This document shows, piece after piece, positions 8,212 to 15,316 of a stretch of DNA of 64,000 nucleotides (positions within the stretch are counted from its first letter, which is position 1; each line of letters opens with the position of its first letter). The DNA is from Serratia sarumanii (lineage in GTDB: Bacteria; Pseudomonadota; Gammaproteobacteria; Enterobacterales; Enterobacteriaceae), in NCBI RefSeq assembly GCF_029962605.1, contig NZ_CP124750.1, positions 2,542,001 to 2,606,000 of the forward strand, given 5' to 3'. The position numbers and the translations under genes are program-made. A model generated the notes under the pieces. The model did no database searches. It was not told the DNA's origin and worked only from the letters and a program-made list of their open reading frames with translations.

Positions 8212-9129
8212 ATGCCCCAGAAAAAAGCGACGCTCATCGGACTGATAGCCATCCTGCTGTGGAGCGCAATCGTTGGGTTGATTAAAAGCGTGAGCGAAGG
8301 TTTTGGCCCGGTGGGCGGTGCGGCGCTGATCTACACCTGTAGCGCAGTCCTGCTGTTATTCACCGTTGGCTTCCCGAAATTGCGGCTGTTTCCACCGAGC
8401 TATCTGATCCTCGGCAGCATCCTGTTTGTCTGTTATGAACTCTGTCTGTCGCTGTCGCTGGGCTTCACCCATTCCGGCCGTCAGGCCATTGAGGTCGGGA
8501 TGGTGAACTATCTCTGGCCGAGTATGACCATATTACTGTCGGTTATCGTGAACCGACAAAAGACCAACCCGCTGATTATTCCGGGCGTCATTTTAGCCGT
8601 CGCCGGAATTTGCCGGGTATTAGGAGGCGAACAGGGTTTCTCTTTCACTGAGATGACCCATAACGTAATGGAAAATCCGCTCAGTTATGGCCTGGCATTT
8701 AGTGGCGCCATTATTTGGGCAATATATTGCGTGGTCACCAAAATCATCGCCAATGGCAATAACGGCATTACCCTGTTCTTTATTTTGACCGCACTGACGT
8801 TATGGGGGAAATACCTCACTTCCCCGCAACCAGAATTTATTCTCTCCTGGCATACATGGATAAGTTTATTGCTGGCCGCCATCGCCATGGGGTTTGGTTA
8901 TGCCGCCTGGAACGTCGGCATTCTACACGGCAATGTGACAGTGCTGGCGGCCGCTTCGTACTTTATCCCGATTATCTCGGCGGTACTGGCTGCGGTTATG
9001 TTGAAGTCACACCTGAACATCGCGTTCTGGCAAGGCACTGCCATGGTGAGCCTGGGCTCGCTGCTCTGCTGGTGGTCTACCCGCAGTTCTGCGCCGAAAG
9101 CCTTACCTGTAATAAAAGAAAGTAAGTAA
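8212..9129 (+). CDS. DMT-superfamily exporter, YddG-like
   Basis: A 305-residue protein with about ten hydrophobic helices and the two EamA repeats of the drug/metabolite transporter superfamily. It opens MPQKKATLIGLIAILLWSAI and contains EVGMVNYLWPSMTILLSVI and GFGYAAWNVGILHGNVTVLAAASYF with family-typical spacing. The best match I can recall is YddG, the aromatic amino acid exporter of E. coli and Salmonella, but the cargo here may differ. It is transcribed divergently from the aldolase-dehydrogenase operon and may export an intermediate or take part in uptake of the catabolic substrate. Confidence 0.82.
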   Translation: MPQKKATLIGLIAILLWSAIVGLIKSVSEGFGPVGGAALIYTCSAVLLLFTVGFPKLRLFPPSYLILGSILFVCYELCLSLSLGFTHSGRQAIEVGMVNYLWPSMTILLSVIVNRQKTNPLIIPGVILAVAGICRVLGGEQGFSFTEMTHNVMENPLSYGLAFSGAIIWAIYCVVTKIIANGNNGITLFFILTALTLWGKYLTSPQPEFILSWHTWISLLLAAIAMGFGYAAWNVGILHGNVTVLAAASYFIPIISAVLAAVMLKSHLNIAFWQGTAMVSLGSLLCWWSTRSSAPKALPVIKESK

Positions 9130-9266
9130 GACCCTAATAATAAAAAACATCTTACCCGACCATCCTGCACCGGAGGAGTATTTATAATGAACGACCAAAA
9201 TTAGCAGAAAAAATATTCATTACGTTCGATTTAACAATATTACCTGACCTACATTTAAACCGCGAT

Positions 9267-9320
9267 CGTCGGATTAGCGGCAATGGCTTCGTGTACCCGT
9301 TGCAGGCCGTTAATCCGACG
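9267..9320 (+). promoter_or_regulatory. Imperfect inverted repeat in the 5' leader of the MFS gene
   Basis: Arms at 9267-9281 and 9306-9320 are complementary at 14 of 15 positions around a 24-base loop, ending 16 bp before the GACAGGAG ribosome site of the MFS gene. It could be an operator or an RNA hairpin in the leader. A tiny frame (MNDQN, 9187-9204) with a good GGAGGAG site lies just before it. Confidence 0.45.
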
Positions 9321-9345
9321 ACATCGGGGAAAGACAGGAGTTACC

Positions 9346-10731
9346 ATGTCAAATACCATTTCTGTAGAAGACGTTCCCCTTAACCGCTTTCACCGGTTGC
9401 TGACCGTGCGTTCGGGAGGTGGATCCTTTGTCGATGGCTACGTGCTCAGTATTATCGGCATCGCCATGATGAAAGTCTCACCTGCACTAGGTCTGAGCGC
9501 ATTCTGGGAAGGATTGATTGCCGCCTCGGCGCTGATCGGTATCTTCTTCGGTGGTTTTATCGGCGGTGCGCTGACTGACCGTCTTGGCCGCCGCGTACTC
9601 TATTTCGTTGGGCCGACGCTGTTTGTCGTCTGCTCTCTGGCGCAATACTGGGTGCAAAGCGGTGAAGTGCTGTTTGCGCTGCGCTTTATGAATGGCGTTG
9701 CCGTCGGGATTGAATACCCGGTCGCGACCGCTTTCCTGGTGGAATTTCTGCCGAAGAAAAACCGCGGCCCCTGCCTCGCGACGCTGACCATCCTCTGGTT
9801 CGCAGGCGCAGCCGTGGCGTACCTGGCCGGCGAAGCCATTCTTAATTTTGGTGGACCTGACGCCTGGCGCCTGACGCTGGCGAGTACGGCCGTCATTGGC
9901 GCTCTGCTGTTCATCGTGCGTCTGGGCACCCCGGAATCCCCGCGCTGGCTGTTAAGTAAAGGCCGCCATGCCGAGGCAGAAGCGATCATCCGCCGCGTTT
10001 ACGGCCCTGAGTTTGGTCTGGATAACTTACCGGTACAGGCTGAAAGCAAAAACCTTTCTTTTGCCAACCTGCTCCATTCCGGTTACGGCAAGCGCATGGC
10101 GTTTGTGGCGATTTTCTGGACCTGCTCCGTCATTCCGGTATTTGCCGTCTATGCCTTTGCCCCTAAGGTGCTGGATGCGCTGCACCTCAGGGGCAACTGG
10201 GCATCCTATGGATCCGTTGCCATTACCCTGCTGTTCGTGGTGGGCTGCGTCATCGCGACTCGCCTGATTAATGTCCTGGGACGCCGTAAGCTGCTGCTGC
10301 ACAGTTTCCTGTGGTCAGGCCTTGCGCTGTTGCTGCTAGGCTTTCTGCGTGATGGTCCGTCTGCGGTGATCCTGCTGATGTTCGGTCTGTACGCGCTGTT
10401 CATCGGAGGGGCGCAGGTGCTGCAGTTGGTCTATCCCAATGAGATCTTCCCGACTGAAATTCGCGCCGGTGCCGTAGGCGTAGGGACGTCGCTGTCGCGC
10501 ATCGGCGCGGCGGTGGGCACCTGGCTGGTGCCGCTTTCGTTGCAGAATATTGGGATTGGTCCGACGATGTATATCGCTGCAGCGATCACCTTCTTTGGTC
10601 TGATAGTGTCGTGGTTTATGGCACCGGAAACCAATGCACGCAGTCTGGAAGACGCCTCCTCATTAGAGGAGGAACCTCCGCGTAACAAGGTTTCAATGCA
10701 GGGGGTCATGCCGAAACGACACTCTCTTTGA
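9346..10731 (+). CDS. MFS transporter, sugar-porter / metabolite:H+ symporter type
   Basis: A 461-residue major facilitator with about twelve membrane helices. It has GGALTDRLGRRVLYF after helix 2, RFMNGVAVGIEYPVATAFL in helices 4-5, PESPRWLLSKGRHAEAE before the central loop, and VYPNEIFPTEIRAGAVGVG in the second half. These are sugar-porter/SV2-like signatures used by proton symporters for organic acids and sugars. I chose the ATG at 9346 because of the GACAGGAG five bases upstream. It lies in the same orientation as the DMT gene but 216 bp away. It is the most likely uptake system for the substrate of the catabolic genes. Confidence 0.85.
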   Translation: MSNTISVEDVPLNRFHRLLTVRSGGGSFVDGYVLSIIGIAMMKVSPALGLSAFWEGLIAASALIGIFFGGFIGGALTDRLGRRVLYFVGPTLFVVCSLAQYWVQSGEVLFALRFMNGVAVGIEYPVATAFLVEFLPKKNRGPCLATLTILWFAGAAVAYLAGEAILNFGGPDAWRLTLASTAVIGALLFIVRLGTPESPRWLLSKGRHAEAEAIIRRVYGPEFGLDNLPVQAESKNLSFANLLHSGYGKRMAFVAIFWTCSVIPVFAVYAFAPKVLDALHLRGNWASYGSVAITLLFVVGCVIATRLINVLGRRKLLLHSFLWSGLALLLLGFLRDGPSAVILLMFGLYALFIGGAQVLQLVYPNEIFPTEIRAGAVGVGTSLSRIGAAVGTWLVPLSLQNIGIGPTMYIAAAITFFGLIVSWFMAPETNARSLEDASSLEEEPPRNKVSMQGVMPKRHSL

Positions 10732-10738
10732 TTCACCG

Positions 10739-10758
10739 GGGCTGCATAACTGCAGCCC
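10739..10758. terminator. Bidirectional terminator between MFS and GlxA-like genes
   Basis: A perfect eight-base-pair hairpin (GGGCTGCA, loop TAAC, TGCAGCCC) lies between two convergent genes. It is followed by TATTTACT on the plus strand. Confidence 0.65.
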
Positions 10759-10761
10759 TAT

Positions 10762-11781
10762 TTACTCCTTCACCAACTTTTCCACTTCCCTGCGTCGCTT
10801 GCGGAACGAACTCGGTGTCTCACCGTATTGCTTACGAAACCACGAAATGAGATGCGACGCGTCCGAAAATCCGGTCGCGGTGGCAATTTCGTTAATACTG
10901 TTACTTGAATCGGCCATCAGCTTTCGCGCCTGCTCCAACCGCATACTGCGCCAGTAAACGGCTGCTGAGTGGCCAGTGCATTTGGTGAATATCAGATTGA
11001 GCTGACGAAAGGTCACACCCGCAAAATCCGCCACGTCGGCGAGCGGGATCGGTGAATCAAGGTGCTGTTTCATAAATTCAATGACCTTACTGACCCGTTC
11101 GTTCTCATACACATCCGGCGCATTAAGCGGGGCTTTCTGCTTCGTCTTTCCGGCAGGTTGTGGCGCGTCCATCAGTAGATATTTCAGTACCTTCTGCGAG
11201 CGTACCAGGCCGCAATGCTGACGGATCAGATCGGCCGCCAGGTCAATTGCCATGCCGCCCGGACAGGAGATAATCCCGCCGTCTTTAATATAGGTTTTGT
11301 CGATTACCGGAATGGCTTTTGGAAAACGAAGCCGAAACTCGTCGCGGGTAGTGAAGTGGATCGCACAGTGATGATTATCCAGCAGCCCGGCGTTACCGGC
11401 AACGAACGCTCCGCTGCACAGCGTAATGATTGGAATATTGCGGGCGTGCAGATCCCGCAGCGCCTGTAACAACCATTCTGGCGGGTTGCGAGTCTCTTCG
11501 AGCAATCCGCCAGCGACCACGAAATAATCCCAGTCTCTGGAAAAATCGAGCTTCGCAGTCGGTGATACCGGCAAACCGCAGCTGGCAGTGACCGGCCGAT
11601 CGTCGCAGGTCATCCACTCCCACTGGCAAAAAATCTGCCGGCTGGAGAAGGATTCATCCGCCGCAAAGCGCAGAGATTCCACCAGGCCGGCAACCGAAGC
11701 CAGCGTAAATTGCTTCATCAGCAAAAAACCCATTGTCAGGTCGGGTTTTGGCTCGATGTTTTTTTCATAGGCGTTCTTCAT
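10762..11781 (-). CDS. GlxA family AraC-type transcriptional regulator
   Basis: A 339-residue protein with two parts. Residues 20-210 form a DJ-1/PfpI-like (class I glutamine amidotransferase-like) sensor domain with the nucleophile-elbow motif ITLCSGAFVAGNAGLLD. Residues 230-330 hold two AraC helix-turn-helix motifs (PLADVADFAGVTFRQLNLIF and INEIATATGFSDASHLISWF). GlxA-type regulators of this build control catabolism of amines and amino acids such as carnitine, glycine betaine and arginine in Pseudomonas. The start has AGGAG seven bases upstream. It is convergent with the MFS gene and is probably a second regulator of the segment. Confidence 0.88.
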   Translation of the reverse strand: MKNAYEKNIEPKPDLTMGFLLMKQFTLASVAGLVESLRFAADESFSSRQIFCQWEWMTCDDRPVTASCGLPVSPTAKLDFSRDWDYFVVAGGLLEETRNPPEWLLQALRDLHARNIPIITLCSGAFVAGNAGLLDNHHCAIHFTTRDEFRLRFPKAIPVIDKTYIKDGGIISCPGGMAIDLAADLIRQHCGLVRSQKVLKYLLMDAPQPAGKTKQKAPLNAPDVYENERVSKVIEFMKQHLDSPIPLADVADFAGVTFRQLNLIFTKCTGHSAAVYWRSMRLEQARKLMADSSNSINEIATATGFSDASHLISWFRKQYGETPSSFRKRRREVEKLVKE

Positions 11782-12205
11782 CAGACTCCTGCAATCCTCC
11801 AGCTTGTTCAGAAGACATTACGGATCGGCGATGTCCCGAGTATTTAGACCAACGGCGATCGGCTTCTCGGCGCTATTGCCCAACTTTTAACTGGTCGCAT
11901 AACGTTTTCCACCAGTATGGCGTACTACCCTGCACGGCGCTTAGGTGCATTAATGGACAATCACGGAGCGATAGCAGAGAGACAGCCAGGAGCCGAATGT
12001 GCAGATTTACACACATATTGCGAACGGTACAACCGTTGTATAGCAAAGTGATCCGTCTTGTGTGTGACTCCACCCGCGGACTTATGGTCTGCTGTATCGC
12101 GTAAGTCATCAGGAGATATCAGGACACTACCGATACCGCTGTATAGATCGCACCGGCGAGCGGTGCCGTTCGCTTTCCCGACATATACTTAAGGGAGGAA
12201 TCGCA
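11782..12205. other. Intergenic region at the right edge of the catabolic segment
   Basis: About 420 bp without a convincing gene. A 78-codon open frame on the minus strand (11873-12109) has an unconvincing composition. A TGTG-N8-CACA element at 11998-12013 resembles a CRP site but has no obvious target. I found neither a tRNA, nor an integrase, nor a direct repeat matching the left edge. Confidence 0.5.
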
Positions 12206-12220
12206 ATGGAGGACGGTGAG

Positions 12221-12388
12221 ATGAAGAAGATTACTCTCGTGTTTTTGATGCTGATGCTGAGCGGGTGCATCGGCGGCGGAGGCGGCCCGTCGAATGCGCC
12301 TCCGGCCTCGCCGAATGAGCCTTATACCTGCACCAAATCCAGCGCCAACAGCGACTGTTCGCAATCGGTGGAGCCGTCGATGTACTAG
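12221..12388 (+). CDS. Small predicted lipoprotein
   Basis: A 55-residue product, MKKITLVFLMLMLSGC followed by a glycine run and a short polar tail that ends SVEPSMY. The lipobox LSGC at residues 13-16 marks a lipoprotein signal peptide with lipidation at Cys16; the tail contains two further cysteines, enough for one disulfide. The frame also starts at ATG 12206 with a strong GGGAGGA, which would add five polar residues; the ATG at 12221 with GGAGG gives a normal signal peptide. I do not recognise the mature part. Confidence 0.72.
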   Translation: MKKITLVFLMLMLSGCIGGGGGPSNAPPASPNEPYTCTKSSANSDCSQSVEPSMY

Positions 12389-12396
12389 CCGCATTC

Positions 12397-12422
12397 GGCG
12401 GGCCGTCGCTTAACGGCCCGCC
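12397..12422. terminator. Strong hairpin between lipoprotein and MscS-like genes
   Basis: Ten-base-pair arms (12397-12406 and 12413-12422, GGCGGGCCGT and its complement) with a six-base loop lie between convergent genes. There is no clear T-run, so termination may be partly factor-dependent. Confidence 0.55.
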
Positions 12423-12436
12423 GCCTCAGGGCTGAA

Positions 12437-14866
12437 CTAGGAGGAGTGTTCCTCTTCGTTGGCCTGATATCGCGTCGCCTGCTGCTTCATAAACACCACT
12501 TCCTGCGGGCTGGACAGGCTGACACGCTGCGCGCGCAGCAGCTTGAGGATGTTGAACAGCAGTTCGCTCTTGGTCGCGCCGACCATGCGCGGGCTCGGCA
12601 CATAGCCGGTCACGCTCAGGATAATGCCGTCCGGCCCCAGCTGGCTGAAGCGCACGTAAGGCGCTGGCGTTTCCAGGATGTTTTCGTATTCGTGGTAAGC
12701 GTTAAGCAGAATATTGCGCACCTGCTCCGGATCAATGTCGGTCGGAAACGTCAGCGCGATGGTCACCACCCCTTGCGCGTTGCCCATGGTGGCGTTGCGC
12801 ACGTTCTGCGAGATCAGCTGCGAGTTCGGTACGATCATGGTGGAGCGGTCGCTGAGCTGGATTTCGGTGGCGCGCACGTTGATGCGCCGCACGTCGCCTT
12901 CCACGCCGCCGATGCCGATCATATCCCCCACCTTCACCGGGCGCTCGGTCAGCAGGATCAGGCCGGAAATAAAGTTCTTCACGATCTCCTGCAAACCGAA
13001 ACCGATGCCGACCGACAGGGCGCTGACGATCCACGCCAGGTTGCTCCACTGGATGCCCAGCGCCGCCAGGGTGATCAGTATCACCAGCACATAGCCGATA
13101 TTGCTGAACAGCGTCACCAGCGAGGCGCGGATGCCGACGTCCGAGATGGTTTTCGGCAGCAGTTCAGATCCCAGCCAGCGCCGCACCGCGCGCAGAATAT
13201 AGATGCCGATCGCCAGGCAGATCACGGCGTTGAGCAGGTTGCCGGGCACGATGTTGAAACGCTGCAAGCCTTCACCGGTCAGGATGGAGACGATTTTCTC
13301 CATCAGCGAACCCGGCGTGGTGCTGCCGAACGAGCCGTTGAACAGCGAGACAATCATCAATAGCAACAGCGAACATTTGGCCAGCGCGGTGGTGATGATC
13401 GCCATCTGCTCCAAATGGCGATCCTTGAAGCTGAGCGTTTTCTTCAGCATCTTGCCGCTGACGGTCTGCGGCGAAAACAGCGCGGCGCACAAATCGGTGG
13501 CGAACAGCACCATAAAATAGAACGCCATCAGCACCAGCACCACCCAGATCAGTTGGTAGGTCAGGAAGCGGGCGAAGGCGATGTAGCCGATAAGCAGGGA
13601 AAACAGGATCACCACCGAACAGACCAGGGTGACGAGGTGCACCAGCCCGCTGACCAGCGTGCGTTTTTCCAGGTGCGCGCCCTGCTGTTCCAGCCGGCGC
13701 CGAATGCGCTGGCCGCGCAGCGGCGCCGCCAGCAGCACCATGCCGATCAGCCCCGCCACCAGGCCGTTGCCGAAGATGGTGGTGGCCAATGAGGCGCTGA
13801 CGACGTTGTTGATCAGCTCCACGGTGCCGAACGCCAACGCCAGGCCGGCCAGCAGCGGCGAGAAGTAACGCAGCCCGGCGGCCACCTCGTTATCCATGGA
13901 AGCCAAGCGCCACGACGGGCGATTCAGCGACAGCGCCGCACGCCCCAGCCCGGCGATCAGCGCGCAGAAAATCCCCAGACGGTTAAAGCCTTCGGCGAAG
14001 TCCTCCAGCATCACCGGCAGCGGCTGCACGCGAACAAAGACGTAATACAGCAGGTTCAGCGCGATAGAGGTGGTGATCACCGTCACCACCACGGTGACGA
14101 GCGCCATAAAGCTGCGGCGCAGACGCCCGTCCGGCAGGAAACGGATGCTGACCCAGGCGAGGAAACGCTCGGAGAAATAGCGCCCCCAGGACCAGACAAT
14201 CACCGCCAGCGCCAACAACGCCAGCGTGCCGTAACGCCACTCGTCCTGCCAACTGGCATCCCAGGCCGCTTTCATCTCGGCGTTGAACTGATCCAGCCGC
14301 TGCACGTCATTTTCGGACGGCTGCAGCACCGGCGCCCAGAATTTGATGCCCAGAATGCTGCCGGTATTCAGCGCCAGCTGGGTTTTAAACGCCACCCGGC
14401 GCAGATCGCCGATCTGTTGCCCGAGCTCGAAGGCGCTGGTCTTGATGGCCTGAGCGCGTTTTACCGCATCGTCCAGCTGTTTCTTGCTGTTGTTCAGCGC
14501 GTTGCGCTGCTGGGCCACCGCCGGGGTTTCAGGCAGCGCGCCGGCCGCCGGGGCCGGCCCCAGGACGTCCAGCTGCGCTTTCAGTTTGTCCTGCTCGGGC
14601 TGCAGATCGGTGGCGAGCTTTTCCATGCTGGCGACCAGATCGTCGGTCGCCAGCCGCAGTTTGCTGAGCTGGTTATCGGTGGTCGCTTTGGAAACCAGCT
14701 GCTTCATGCTGTCCAACTGCTTTTGCGCGGCTTTCAGCTGCGTAGCGGGATCGGGCGCGCTTTCGGCGGCGGGATCATCCTGGGCGGCGGCGACGGCGCC
14801 GAACGGCGTCAGTTGCAAACCAAACAGCAATAACAACAACAGCAGGAACGGGCGAGGCTTTAACAT
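12437..14866 (-). CDS. DUF3772 / MscS-type mechanosensitive channel
   Basis: An 809-residue membrane protein. A signal peptide (MLKPRPFLLLLLLLFGLQL) is followed by a periplasmic, glutamine- and leucine-rich helical domain (about residues 30-180, DUF3772-like), about ten membrane helices, and a C-terminal MscS domain. The MscS part shows the pore helix SALSVGIGFGLQEIVKNFISG and the beta-domain signature ERPVKVGDMI followed by VPNSQLISQNVRN. Large MscS homologues of this kind release solutes during hypo-osmotic shock. The frame is open to 14887, but the ATG at 14866 gives the most natural signal peptide. No ribosome site decides the start. Confidence 0.85.
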   Translation of the reverse strand: MLKPRPFLLLLLLLFGLQLTPFGAVAAAQDDPAAESAPDPATQLKAAQKQLDSMKQLVSKATTDNQLSKLRLATDDLVASMEKLATDLQPEQDKLKAQLDVLGPAPAAGALPETPAVAQQRNALNNSKKQLDDAVKRAQAIKTSAFELGQQIGDLRRVAFKTQLALNTGSILGIKFWAPVLQPSENDVQRLDQFNAEMKAAWDASWQDEWRYGTLALLALAVIVWSWGRYFSERFLAWVSIRFLPDGRLRRSFMALVTVVVTVITTSIALNLLYYVFVRVQPLPVMLEDFAEGFNRLGIFCALIAGLGRAALSLNRPSWRLASMDNEVAAGLRYFSPLLAGLALAFGTVELINNVVSASLATTIFGNGLVAGLIGMVLLAAPLRGQRIRRRLEQQGAHLEKRTLVSGLVHLVTLVCSVVILFSLLIGYIAFARFLTYQLIWVVLVLMAFYFMVLFATDLCAALFSPQTVSGKMLKKTLSFKDRHLEQMAIITTALAKCSLLLLMIVSLFNGSFGSTTPGSLMEKIVSILTGEGLQRFNIVPGNLLNAVICLAIGIYILRAVRRWLGSELLPKTISDVGIRASLVTLFSNIGYVLVILITLAALGIQWSNLAWIVSALSVGIGFGLQEIVKNFISGLILLTERPVKVGDMIGIGGVEGDVRRINVRATEIQLSDRSTMIVPNSQLISQNVRNATMGNAQGVVTIALTFPTDIDPEQVRNILLNAYHEYENILETPAPYVRFSQLGPDGIILSVTGYVPSPRMVGATKSELLFNILKLLRAQRVSLSSPQEVVFMKQQATRYQANEEEHSS

Positions 14867-15072
14867 AAATTCAGTGCTCAGCATCATTATCTGATAGACA
14901 GACGAACAGGCGGCGGATGAACCGTCGCTTAACCATAAACGCTAATTATAATAGCTGCTTAATGTCGGCCGAAATACAGTAATTATTCCCATTGTGTGCC
15001 ACGCGCGCGCGCCCTCCTTAGCCTGCTGATTATTCAGGCGCTTTTACACTGGCGATACGGCACAAGGCGCTC

Positions 15073-15078
15073 TATACT
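15073..15078 (+). promoter_or_regulatory. Possible -10 box of the ABC-F leader transcript
   Basis: TATACT lies 43 bp before the leader peptide start. A weak TGGCGA stands 17 bp upstream of it as a possible -35. This is a sequence-only guess. Confidence 0.35.
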
Positions 15079-15120
15079 CCAGCCACCGATTAACCTGCAA
15101 CCAATAAAAGGAGACTTACT

Positions 15121-15204
15121 ATGCTGACGTGTGAATTGTTTTTTCACTCACACTTCTTTGGTAATCGTCGCCGCTCAAGCATTACCGGTATCGTGCTGCG
15201 ATAA
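15121..15204 (+). CDS. Leader peptide of the ABC-F gene
   Basis: A 27-codon frame with a very good ribosome site (AAAGGAG, six bases upstream of the ATG). It encodes MLTCELFFHSHFFGNRRRSS and then ITGIVLR. Its last codons overlap the 5' arm of a perfect 9-bp inverted repeat (15172-15180 with 15209-15217), and two more hairpins precede the ABC-F start at 15317. This layout is that of a regulatory leader peptide whose translation alters RNA folding. Several antibiotic-resistance ABC-F genes are controlled by ribosome stalling in a leader peptide. I cannot name the effector. Confidence 0.55.
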   Translation: MLTCELFFHSHFFGNRRRSSITGIVLR

Positions 15205-15217
15205 CCCAGCTTGAGCG
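15172..15217 (+). promoter_or_regulatory. Inverted repeat in the ABC-F leader RNA
   Basis: CGCTCAAGC (15172-15180) pairs perfectly with GCTTGAGCG (15209-15217). The 5' arm lies within codons 18-20 of the leader peptide and the stop codon lies in the loop, so ribosome position would decide whether the hairpin forms. Further short hairpins follow (GTCA/TGAC near 15265-15285 and AGGCAT/ATGCCT near 15282-15298). Confidence 0.55.
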
Positions 15218-15316
15218 AAGCTTACTAAAATCCAGGATCTTCCCTCCGGCTTACCGGGTTGTCGTCAGCGATGTTTGACGATAGGCATTGTCATGCCTGT
15301 AACTCTTGAGTAAGCA

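Noticed and set aside
11998..12013. TGTG-N8-CACA resembling a CRP site
   Set aside because: Symmetry and spacing fit, but the inner bases do not match TGTGA/TCACA and no promoter or target gene is placed suitably.
11873..12109. 78-codon minus-strand frame at the right edge of the catabolic segment
   Set aside because: No ribosome site, no codon bias and no recognisable sequence; treated as intergenic.
2750..12200. Integrase, tRNA target or flanking direct repeats for the catabolic segment
   Set aside because: None could be found by reading; the segment is called foreign only on composition and the GNAT remnant, so the mechanism of transfer is left open.
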